A stretch of 64,000 nt of DNA from Agrocybe praecox (Eukaryota; Basidiomycota; Agaricomycetes; Agaricales; Agrocybaceae), in the NCBI GenBank assembly GCA_964017145.1, contig OZ024849.1, positions 868,001 to 932,000 of the forward strand, in the 5' to 3' direction. Positions 32,921 through 43,200 of this stretch are shown piece by piece. Position 1 is the stretch's first letter. The number at the start of each line of letters is the position of its first letter. The notes beneath the pieces were generated by a model. That model made no database searches. It was not told where the DNA came from and was given only the letters and a program-made list of their open reading frames with translations. The translations under genes were made by a program, and so were the position numbers.

Positions 32921-34159
32921 CTTTTCCCAACCAATCACATGATTTTATTTGCACTTATTTGGGTGTAATCAACAAAGTCAGGTGATTTGACTGAGAGGGA
33001 CAAAACCGTTACAATGTACTTGTACTTTTAAATAATTTGTAGTGTGGGAAGAAATGGTGCTTACATAATCATTGACATATGTTTGGGTAGATAACATCCA
33101 GGACTATCTACATTTAAAATTTCAAGGTTCTAGCTTGCCTGGTTCTCAAGTTATCTCTGGTTTACTTGAAATGTACAAAACATTGTAACGGTTTTGTCCC
33201 CCACTGTAAGACATGTGACTTGTGCACAGCCACCAAAACTAAAATTATATGGTTGCATAGAGAAAAATTCAGGGATCATGCTAAATATTTTTTATTACAT
33301 AACCATCAACGGATCAATCGCAAAACGCAAAATACTTTTTGAACCTTGTGTATAAATCAAAATAAAAGATTAAAATATTCATAGCAAGCCGAAAAAAATT
33401 ATAAAATTATCAAAAAATGTGTACTATACCATATTAGGCTTGAACTATCCAAATATGTAAAGTGTTCTAAAAATAGTTCCGGACTATAAATAAATGTATT
33501 ACCTACACAATACCTAAAATTTCCAAATATGGAAATTTATGCTAAAAATAAATGTATTCTAAAAATAAATTGATCTTATTTGGTTATGTTGTAGTCTCAT
33601 CCCTCCATCATGCGTGAAAGGCCTTAATCTCAAAATCTCAAAGTCCAAAGTTCTCTTGCCTTATTGGGTTGTTTGAATGTGATGTCACTCAAAAGCTTTG
33701 TTTGTTTTGTCTCATGCCTATCCCTGCCTGCTGACATCATTATTTATTATTTGTTTGTATTTGAGGCCATATAAACATATGAGTGGAGCCCAAACATGTA
33801 AATAGAGGCAAGCAAAAAGTCATGTGCATTGATTTTGATGCCATCAACAGCAGACACATGACTATGGTCACAAAAGGTCACAATAGGCCAGCCAGCCAAA
33901 GGTCTTTCCAAAAGGGGAAGGTAGCAAAGTGGCCCCCAGGATGTATACTTTATTTTAGGCAACTGCTTATGTTTGATATAGAAATGTAGCTGCCATGGCT
34001 GCGTTGGCATCGTCGTCGCTGTCGTCATCGCCGTGGTGTCACCATTGGCGTGGCGTCATTGTCGTTGTCACCCTGACATTGTTGTCGTTGTCACCCTGTC
34101 GTTGTTGTTGTTGTCACTGGCGTTGGTGTGTTGTGTTCACTGACGTGTCGTCGTTGCTC

Positions 34160-34190
<31 letters not shown>

Positions 34191-34681
34191 GCTGGCATTG
34201 CCGTCGTTGCTGGCATAGTTGCTGGCGCCATCGTTGTCGTTGCCGTCGTTGCTGGTGTCCTCGTTGGCGTTATCGTTGTCGTTGTTGGCATTGTGGCGCG
34301 GTGGCAATGGAATGTGGTGGTGGCAGAGGGTGGGTGGATGGTGGTAGTGGTTAGAAAGAAAGGAAACATTGATGACGCGGCAAGGGCAGAGGGTTGTGGC
34401 TGTGCCGGCAATTTCCGGAGCAACCCGGACATCTATTTTGGGAATTTTACAAAAATTGTCATTTGTATATCACACGGACCTCCTAAAATTATGAAAAAAT
34501 CACGATAATTTCTAAAATATTCGAAATACATTTATCAAACATTAAATGTGACATAATATGTTACGGTTTTGGCAGAAATGACAACATAACCACAAAATAA
34601 ATAAAATAAAATATATCATAGGTATTACTTTGTAGGTACTTACACAGAGTATATATTAACTACACAACAACGTTTAGCCAA

Positions 34682-34776
34682 AGCTTGAGTGGTGCAGTTG
34701 GATGAGCACCCCATTTTGAGTCACATGACCTTCCGTGAGGATGTGGGTTCAATTCCTGAATGGCGCACCTATTTTT
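34682..34776 (+). other. tRNA-related SINE-like sequence, second copy
   Basis: A-box-like TGGTGCAGTTGG at 34690-34701, B box GGTTCAATTCC at 34746-34756, T run at 34772-34776. The stem around the B box is mutated. hAT-like copy 1 lacks the whole interval between ATTACTTT and CTGAGTG that here spans about 34638-34832, so the boundaries of an insertion can be compared directly. Confidence 0.55.
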
Positions 34777-35873
34777 CTTTGATTGGGAAGGTGATGGTCA
34801 TGTGATTTGAGCCTGTAGCACCTCGTCTAACTCATTTCTGAGTGTTTCTGACCAATTTCACTTGGTAATATGAGAGCTCAATTTCCAAGCTGTCTGATCA
34901 GAATTGCTTGGAAAAAAAGTGGGTCTTTCTCAGCTATATGGCAGGGAAGAAAAAGACACATTTCTGCTCAGAACTGCTCGGAAAAGTCAAATTTCTGAGC
35001 AGTTCTGATCAGTATATGTGGGGCAGTGTAAACGGCCGCCTAGTTTCTTTAGATGGAGGTGGACGGGGATGAGGCCTGCTAGGGCCTCAACCCCACCTGT
35101 GGGGGAAGTGCGGAACACACCTGTAATCCAAAGTGCTGCTTTACGCTGCATTTTGCGCAGGTCTTCGAGGGCTCCCTTAGAGCGGGAGCCTTCGAAATAC
35201 CACAGACGATATCCATAAGTTGCGATCGGTAGAACACACGCGCGGTACAGTAGTCATTTCTCCTTAGGATGGAGACCCCGAGTTGAGCTTCCTAGCATCT
35301 TCATGGCTTTCACCGATGAGAGAGACTTGGTAGAGGAAAACCGCACATGCTCTTTGAATGTGGGCTTGCGGTCAAAGAAGAAGCCCAAGTAGCGCCACAC
35401 GCGCTTTGGGCGAAGAGGGGTGTCGCCCGTGTACTGTATGGGGTGTATCCGAGGTCGAGGGGTGGCGGGTCGTAGTTGTGCGACCGGTCGAAGCATGCAT
35501 ATTCGGACTTGTTGTGTTCAAGGATGAATCCGATAGCGGTGAAGAGTCAAAGGAGGACTGCATCGGCAGCCACGAGGGTTACCGTGTTGTCCTGGAGGGT
35601 TTTGGCCTGGGCAATACATGTGCCGTCATCCACGTAGGATAGAAGCGATGTCTTGCGGGATATCTCTTCCATATGATACAACTTCATCACCGGGGCGATG
35701 TACAATGCTGGGAGGACGGGGGACAAGGCTCCGCCTTGTCCCACGCCGACATCCGCCTGCCGGGGGTCAGATGTGAACGATCCCCACCTACAGGAGGTGA
35801 ATCAGTCAACTAGGTAGGATGAGAAGAACCGCGCCACAAGTGGCGAGAACCCCTGTTTCCTGAGTATGGCCTT

Positions 35874-36268
35874 TGTGACATATTATATATATATTTCCTA
35901 TTACATCTGCCATCCCTCGCGACTCATATCATTGCTATTTTTGTCTAGATTAGATAAGACGTCTTCTTATCTAATCTCCTTCCTTTTACGGACATTATAT
36001 AATATTTGTTGATGGCTATTTACCGTTCTTACATAGCTAGCCTGTATTAGAATAATCTTTATCATATACCACATCCTCGCTCGCTGCTCGTCCCCTATAA
36101 GAACGAGCCACGAGCTCTCTGGGCCCAACCCAGTTCGATAGGCAACCGCCTCCTCCGTCGAGGGCATCGGCATTGCGGAGGGAGCGGAGCTCTACAGCTC
36201 CAGCTCCTGCTGCTCTTACTTTCCGCCAGCGCACGCGTGGATACCGTCAGAACCCAGTGGGCGTCACA
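35874..36268. mobile_element. solo LTR-2 (395 bp, 5-bp target duplication)
   Basis: Starts TGTGACATATTATATATAT and ends GGGCGTCACA, giving a TGTGAC/GTCACA inverted repeat. Flanked by the exact 5-bp duplication gcctt (35869-35873 and 36269-36273); joining the flanks restores LINE-A RT sequence. Different from solo LTR-1. It has a palindrome AGATAAGACGTCTTCTTATCT at about 35953 and a CCCTATAAGAA box near 36091. No coding region. Confidence 0.88.
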
Positions 36269-36930
36269 GCCTTGAGTATGTCATGGTTTAGAAATGGGAA
36301 GAACTGAGCGATGTCAAAGCCAACAACGCTGGTCTTGAGTCCCTTAGTCCACCCGGTGTGAATCAGATGAGTAAGGTACAACCCTGCGTCTTCAGTTGAG
36401 CGCTGACGCACTCCTCCAACTTGGTTAGGATAAAAAAGGTCGAACTTGATCATGTCATACTGAAGACGATTCAAGACCATCTTCTCTATGAGTTTCCCCG
36501 TGGTGTTCAACAGCACAATGGGCCGGAACGCCTTGGGGTCAGAGTATGTAGGTTTGCCCGGCTTCGGTATAATCACTAAAGTCGACTCCTTAAAGTGCCT
36601 TGGCCAATGACCTACACAAATGCAGGCGTTGGCTAGGTCGATTGAGGATCGGCCATGACACATGGTCTGGGCCAGGAGACAATAGACTTGAACAAGACAC
36701 AAGCGCCTCGTCTAATTGTAACTTGGAGAATGGGGGCCAGTCCCGCTCTTGGATAGTGGGGAGGGGATCTAGTACTGTAAGATCTACTGCTTGGCCAAAG
36801 GCCGAGTTGTAGGTGTTGTGGAGGGCATCCCATAGGGAGTCCGTTCCATGGCAGGGCTGCCCTTGGTATTGGATAGCTTCGCAGGCGGGTAACTTTCACT
36901 ATTTGACCCATTCCATTAGGTCCCACGGGC

Positions 36931-37010
36931 TTTTTTATTTTATTTTATTTTATTTTTAAATCAAAGGACCGAAGTCCCACTTGTATTCTGGTGCGCGGTT
37001 GCAGTCCGGA
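36931..37010 (-). mobile_element. LINE-A copy A8, 80-bp extreme 5'-truncated insertion
   Basis: A (T)n(ATTTT)n tract of about 26 bases followed by only the last 54 bases of the LINE-A 3' UTR (AAATCAAAGGACCGAAGTCC...). It is flanked by a 15-bp duplication, ttaggtcccacgggc (36916-36930) and ttaggtcccaccggc (37011-37025), with one difference. A textbook target-primed insertion stopped almost at once. Confidence 0.92.
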
Positions 37011-38129
37011 TTAGGTCCCACCGGCGTCTGTTAGTATATGCAATTTCCGAGATTCGACTCTCAAAGAATTCATGCTTGACTTCTTTAATGATCTTCCTAA
37101 ATGCTTTCCACTTCTCGTCGGTTTTATCCTCACGATAAGCGGCAAGCGAGTTTGTGCACTCATTGTTCCACCATGGCTTAGAATGCTTTGTTATTCGGGT
37201 CTCCTTTGCATGGGAATCCCATGCAGTGGTGAAGATATCTGCTAGTGCTTGCGCTACTTGCTCAACGTCGTCCCTGGTTTCGAGACATCCTGCCTCTATG
37301 GCAGCAACTTTCCCCGGTAATTTGAGCTTCCACACTTTGTAAGCGTTGGAGCCCTTTGCGATTGTGAGGCGGATCATGTCTTCGACGTCATCCCCTAGTT
37401 TGACAGAAGCTATCAACGGAATGTGATCCGTTTGCCCCTGATGTTCCGGTGCCCGCATGACGCGACTTCTCGCTGACTCAGCTATCCTGCAGAATACCAG
37501 ATCTATGACCGATGACCGAAGGTCTGGATTGTTGGATATAAACGTTGGACCAGGATTGGACGGTTCCGTCCATTCTAGGTCGAGTTCAGCTGCTATGTCT
37601 AGCAGCGCGATAGTGTCCCATCGGTGATACGTGACATTGGGGTCCCATATCCTCGAGTGAGTGTTGAAGTCGCCTCCCATATATTGGAAGCAGGGTAGTT
37701 TATTGACGTGGTCTTGTAGATACCGAATCACTGTACTGGGTTCATCTGAATATACATTCATGAAGTTATAGGTCTCATTGCCTTGAAACAGCGAGAGAAC
37801 GAAGATGTCACAATGATCAACAAGATCTCGTCGCATCGAAGGGCGGAGCTTCTCAAGTCGCTTTGACACGTATGCCATGACTCGGGGGGGGATCTCCTCA
37901 TTTTCCGGGGGGCGCACCATATACAACCATGCAGGGTGCATCGGCACGCCAACTATGTTATCACCTTCTTTGTTTGAAGAAGAGAGCACTTGTCTTATTA
38001 TCCGCCAAGGCGGTTCTTGTACAAAGATAACGTCAACAGTATCTATTAACATTTCAAGGAGCACAGTCAAGTAATCATACTTCTTGGCTATATTGTGCGA
38101 GTATATACTAATCTCTCAGGCGTTGCACA

Positions 38130-39942
38130 TTAAGCTACGACCAGGGGGTTAGTATGATCGCGGAGGTTCTGTCGCCTGCGACATACCTCTGCATATTTGC
38201 CACCAATCCATGCGCGATCGAAGCGGTTGGTCCAGAACTTGCAATTGCGCGAGTTTGCGGCGTGAGTGCCCTTGCAATTGACGCAGTGTTCCATGTGGGG
38301 ACACGGCTGGCCAGCAGGGGTTGGTTCGAGGGGTGGGTTCACGTTCGTGTTCCCTTTGCAGCATTTAGCGACGTCCTGATGTTCGTCAGCCTTGTGCAGG
38401 CCCATGCAGTGGGGGCATGATGCGGCACGTTGCCTGCATCCTTTGTCGGAATGGCCCCATCGCCAGCAACGCTGGCATAGGGGAACTCCGGTGTGAGTGG
38501 TGGCAGCTTGGATCTTGCATTGCCTTCCGAGGATCATAACAGACTTATTGATGATCTGTTTGGCACGGGCACCGGACTTGGAGTCCCAGATGTCGATGTA
38601 GGCCGCACCCATGGTGCTAGCCAGGGAGTTATGTACTATGCACGCTTCGCGTGCAAAGTAGAGGTTTCCGCCAAGTGGAGAGGACTTGAGAGCCCCCTGC
38701 ACGATGTCAGATGTCATTCTGGACGTCCTTGCAGCGTCCATGTAATAGGGGATGTCCACTATGCGGACAAACGACGTAGCGACGGGTAAGGTGACGCTTA
38801 TGCTAGCTGCCACCTGTCCGAAAGATGCATTGGCTTGGCCTCGAAGATATTCGAGGTCATGTGCACTGGCCACACCGTCAGTGTGGAGAGTATACCCTGC
38901 ATAGGCTTGGGCCATTGATAGCATTTGTAGGGTAGAGCCCCTGTCACGAAGTGCGCGCCGGGCTCGTACAATGTATAGGTTGAAGTCACATGTTGGGATT
39001 GTGCCTTCAAACTGAATGAGGACTTGTCTTCTCGACGGGCCTCCTGCGACGAATGAGAGAGCTGTGACTTGCGCTTTCACGTCTTCATCGGCCCTGCTGC
39101 GTTCTGATTGGTTGCCTGTGCCACTGCACTAATAGGCAATTGAGGTGCAACCTTCGCGAGTTGCGCGACGGTCACGGGTTGTTTCGGGCCCTGGCCGAGG
39201 CAAGAGGCATATGACCCCTTGCCTGGACCAGCGGTCCGTCGAGAAGGAAGCGGCAGCACGATTCTTCCGCACCGAGTCTCCGGTGCCTTGGGTTGTTGCA
39301 TCGGCTGTGTAGTAGCCGGTGCTGCGGGTGCGGTCTTCTTGGACCCAGACCCTGAGGGTCCGGGCTTCTGAGGCCGTGTGGGAGGGGGGACCTCCTTTTG
39401 CTTCCCCTTGTCCGTGTGTGGTGGGGGTCGTGGGGTGATGAGGGCTGCCTCGCCAAGGCTGCCCCCACTGGGTTGTTGGGGTGGGGTTTTGGGAGGATCC
39501 TCCACCATTCCTGACCAATCTCCGGTCATAGGCTGACCAGAGTTGTCGATTTGCATATCGTCCCCAGTGTCGTTGAAGGATCTGAGGGCACAGATTCGCC
39601 TGGCTTTCACTGCGACTTCGAACATCGACTCAGCCAGGTGTTGTATGTCGGGAGCCCCTGCGAGGAGCTCGTCGTGTTTGGGCTGGTTGGCTAATAATTC
39701 CAGCCAGCAGTTGGTCGCCATGAGGGCACGGCGGATTTGCACCACTTCGTTGTTGAAGCCCTCTTGGCCGTCGAATGGTGTGTCTTCAATGCGCGGCACC
39801 GCTCCTCGCTGGAACAGTGCACCTTCGGTGCAGAGCCTCTTACGCGAAGAGGATTGTCGAGAGGTGGACTGGGAGTCGTTGGAGGACTCCTGATCATCGT
39901 TGTTGTCGTCCATGTTCTCGTCACGCATGTCCGAGTTGGCAC
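38130..39942 (-). pseudogene. LINE-A ORF1, copy A7, N-terminus lost in the gap
   Basis: Gag-like RNA-binding protein of LINE-A. From the stop (38130-38132) upstream: three Cys/His clusters (CQRCWRWGHSDKGC, CPHCMGLHKADEHQD, HMEHCVNCKGTH) at about 38200-38480; a folded domain with YTLHTDGVASAHDLEYL (to about 39080); then a Pro/Gln/Lys-rich linker, and the N-terminal ARRICALRSFNDTGDDM region up to 39942. One frame change near 39078. The rest of the N-terminus is hidden by the N run; sequence reading across the gap is not real. Confidence 0.8.
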
Positions 39943-40142
39943 NNNNNNNNNNNNNNNNNNNNNNNNNNNNNNNNNNNNNNNNNNNNNNNNNNNNNNNNNN
40001 NNNNNNNNNNNNNNNNNNNNNNNNNNNNNNNNNNNNNNNNNNNNNNNNNNNNNNNNNNNNNNNNNNNNNNNNNNNNNNNNNNNNNNNNNNNNNNNNNNNN
40101 NNNNNNNNNNNNNNNNNNNNNNNNNNNNNNNNNNNNNNNNNN
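39943..40142. other. assembly gap, 200 N
   Basis: Exactly 200 N. The left flank is LINE-A ORF1 on the minus strand, the right flank ORF1 on the plus strand. A round-number gap means its true size is unknown. Confidence 1.
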
Positions 40143-40293
40143 CCAACTGCAAGGGTGCCCACGCCGCGAACTCGCGTAAATGCAAGTTCTGGACCAACCG
40201 CTTCGACCGTGCATGGATCGATGGCAAATATGCAGAGGTTCGTCGTATTCGACAGAATGTCCGCGATCGTACTAACCCCCTCCCCGTAGCTTA

Positions 40294-43200
40294 ATGCGCA
40301 ACGGCCTAGGCAGGGAGATTAGTATATACTCGCACAATGTAGCTAAGAAGTACGATTACCTACACGTGTTACTCGACACTTTAATCGATAAGGTTGATGT
40401 TATCTTTGTGCAAGAACCGCCCTGGCGGATAATAAGACAAGTGCCATCTTCTACTAACAGAGAAGGTGACAATATCGTTGGCGCACCGATGCATCCTGCA
40501 TGGTTGTATATGGTACGCCCCCCGGAAAATGAGGAGATTCCTCCTCGAGTCATGGCATACGTGTCAAAGCGACTTGAGAGGCTCCGACCTTCGATGAGGT
40601 GAGATCTTATTGATCACCGCGACATCTTCGTCCTTTCGTTGTTCCAAGGCAATGAAACATATAATTTCATGAACGTATATTCAGATGAAGCCAGTACAGC
40701 GATACGGTTCCTACAGGACCATGTCGACGAACTACCCCGCTTCCATTATATGGGAGACGACTTTAACACACACTCCCGGATATGGGACCCTAATGTCACA
40801 TATCATCGGTGGGATGCCATTGCGCTGCTAGACATAGCAGCCGAACTCGACCTAGAATGGACTGAGCCGTCCAATCCGGGTCCTACATTTATATCCAACA
40901 ATCCAGACCTTCGGCCATCGGTCATAGATCTGGTATTCCGCGGGATTGCTGAGTCAGCGAGAAGTCGCGTCACTCGTGCACCAGAACATCAGGGGCGAAC
41001 GGATCACATTCCGTTGATAGCTTCTGTCAAATTAGGGGATGACGTCGAAGACGTGATCCGCTTCACAATCGCAAAGGGCTCCGATGCTTACAAAGTGTGG
41101 AAGACCGAGCTGCCCGGGAAGGTTGCTGCCATAGAGGCGGGACAACTCGAAACCAGGGAGGATGTTGAGCGAGTCGCGCAAGCACTAGCCGATGTCTACA
41201 CCGCTGCGTGGGATTCCCATGCAAAGGAGACCCGAATCACAAAGCACTCCAAACCATGGTGGAATGACGAGTGCACAAATTCGCTAGCTGCATATCGTCT
41301 GGATAAAACCGACGAGAAGTGGAAAGCATTTCGCAAAACCGTCAAGGAAGTAAAACGTGACTTCTTCGAACTTCGGATCGGAGAAATCGCCTACACCAAC
41401 AGACGCCCGTGGGACCTAATGGAATGGGTCAAACAGCGTAAGTTACCCGCCTGTGAAGCTATCCAATACCAAGGACAGCCATGCCATGGAATGGACTCCC
41501 TATGGGATGCCCTCCACAACACCTACAACTCGGCCTCTGGCCGAGTGGTAGATCTTGCCGTGCTCGATCCCCTCCCAACTCTGCAGGAAAGGGATTGGCC
41601 CCCATTCTCCAAGTTAGAGTTAGACGAGGCGCTTGCGTCTTGTTCTAGTCTTTTGTCCCCCGGCCCTGATCATGTATCATGGCCGATCCTCAAAGAAGTT
41701 GTGAAGCAACAAGCTGCTTCACAACTTCTTATCGATCTCGCCAACGCCTGCATTCGTGTAGGTGTTTGGCCGAGACACTTTAAGGAGTCTACTTCAGTTA
41801 TCATACTGAAGCCAGGCAAACCTACCTATTCAGACCCCAAGGCATTCTGGCCCATAGTGCTGTTGAATACCACCGGGAAACTCATTGAGAAGATGATCTC
41901 GAATCATCTTCAATACGACATGATCAAGTTTGACCTTGTTCATCCTAACCAAGTTGGGGGAGTGCGTCAGCGCTCAACCGAAGATGCAGGGCTGTACCTT
42001 ACCCATCTGATTCGCACCGGGTGGTCTAGGGGACTCAAGACTAGCGTTGTCGCTTTTGACATCGTGCAGTTCTTCCCATCTCTTAACCATGACATGCTCA
42101 AGGCAATTCTCAGGAAACAGGGGTTCTCCCCACTAGTGGCGCGGTTCTTCTCATCCTACTTAGTAGACCGATACACCTCTTACAGGTGGGGTTCGTTCAC
42201 ATCCGACCCTCGGCAGGCAGATGTTGGCGTGGGACAAGGCGGAGCCTTGTCCCCCGTCCTCTCAGCACTATACATCGCCCCAGTGATGAAACTATACCAT
42301 ATGGAAGAGATCTCTCACAAGACATCACTTCTATCCTACGTGGACGACGGCACTTGTATTGCCCAAGCCAAAACCCTCCAGGAGAACACGGTCACCCTCG
42401 TGGCTGCTTATGCAGTCCTCCTTCGACTCTTCACCGCCATCGGACTCATTCTTGAACACAACAAGCCTGAATACGCATGCTTCGACCGGTCGCACAATTA
42501 CGACCCGCCACCTCTCGACCTCGGATAAGCCCCCTACACGGGCGACAAACCTCTTCGCCCAAAGCGCGTCTGGCGCTATCTGGGCTTCTACTTTGATCGC
42601 AAGCTCACATTTAAGGAGCATGTGCGATTCTATTCTACCAAGTCACTTTCATCGGTGAAAGCCATGAAAATGCTTGGAAGTTCAACTCGCGGTCTCCATC
42701 CCAAGGAGAAGCGACTACTATACCGTGCGTGCGTTCTACCAATCGCAACGTACGGATATCAGCTGTGGTACTTCGAAGGCTCCCGATCTAAAGGAGCCCT
42801 CGAAGACCTGCGCAAAATGCAGCATAAAGCGGCACTTTGGATTACAGGTGCGTTCTGCACCTCCCCCACAGGAGGGGTTGAGGCCCTTGCGGGCCTCATC
42901 CCCGTTCACCTTCATCTAAAGAAACTAGGCAGTCGGTCTAACTACCGAGCTGCCACGTTATCAGACACCCATCCGCTTAGGTCGCTCCTCTCGCAGGAGC
43001 ATCGCAAGCGAGCTGAAGTTTACTCCTCAGCAATTTCAGGCCTAACCCCTGCCCAGAAAGCAAAGGTCGGGGGGGCCCTCATGGAGATTGACCGTCATCT
43101 CCCTGAACTCACAGAGACTTTCTCGCCAGTTGCGACAGAGGCTCGTCCTGGAAACAGGTTGCTGGATTTATTCGACGACCGATTCACTTTCGAACCGTGT

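Larger units (their letters stand above)
31612..33206 (-). mobile_element. complete Tc1/mariner element, 1595 bp, 213-bp inverted repeats
   Basis: Starts CAGTGGGGGACAAAAC and ends with its inverse. A TA dinucleotide flanks both sides (31610-31611, 33207-33208), the Tc1/mariner target. TIRs 31612-31824 and 32994-33206 are nearly identical. Each arm has an outer site (GGGACAAAACYGTTACAATG) and an inner copy in opposite direction at its inner end. It contains one intact transposase gene on the minus strand, so it may be active. Confidence 0.93.
31459..34001. mobile_element. MITE-C, interrupted by the Tc1/mariner element
   Basis: Left end CACCTGTAGCAGCTACCTTT, right end inverse of CAGCCATGGCAGCTACATTT. 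Flanking 7-mers cattggc (31452-31458) and cgttggc (34002-34008) differ at one position. The core matches MITE-A and -B. Excluding the 1595-bp Tc1 element and one TA it is about 946 bp. No gene of its own. Confidence 0.8.
30773..35032. mobile_element. hAT-like non-autonomous element, copy 3, carrying nested MITE-C and Tc1
   Basis: Left CAGTACTTTACAGTGCCCCA, right GTGGGGCAGTGTAAA. Purine tract at about 31113-31245; GTC tract split by MITE-C at 31459-34001 and resuming to about 34290; A/T-rich tail; SINE-like insertion near 34640-34830. Without MITE-C it would be about 1.7 kb like the other copies. Flanks (ctcttcgg, cggccgcc) do not match, consistent with the missing LINE sequence here. Confidence 0.75.
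29610..38130 (-). pseudogene. LINE-A ORF2, copy A7 (broken)
   Basis: Pieces from C- to N-terminus: Cys/His tail CECGHHLQMHAHILQVC and stop (29610-29957); RNase H core with IFTDSMASAKRALD (29970-30326); start of RNase H with YCAVD (30414-30737); then RT C-terminus (35254-35496), RT with the VDDGT catalytic block (35547-35744), central RT (36274-36702), and endonuclease with DFNTHSRIWD (36961-38070). Besides the nested elements there are frame breaks near 29960, 30400, 35500 and 36640, the last an in-place loss of the RT palindrome. The start ATG at 38130 overlaps the ORF1 stop as TAATG. Non-functional. Confidence 0.85.
29059..39942 (-). mobile_element. LINE-A copy A7, long minus-strand copy with five nested insertions
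   Basis: Poly(T) 29059-29074 marks the 3' end inside the RT of copy A6. Then come 3' UTR (29075-29609), ORF2 and ORF1, running into the N gap at 39943. Insertions within it: hAT-like copy 3 (30773-35032, itself nested), solo LTR-2 (35874-36268) and micro-LINE A8 (36931-37010). About 70-90 bp of LINE sequence is lost where the hAT-like element sits. The 5' end and any target duplication are hidden by the gap. Confidence 0.85.

Noticed and set aside
39077..40294. Open frames that continue through the N run in both directions
   Set aside because: The 200 N carry no information; these joins are not real genes.
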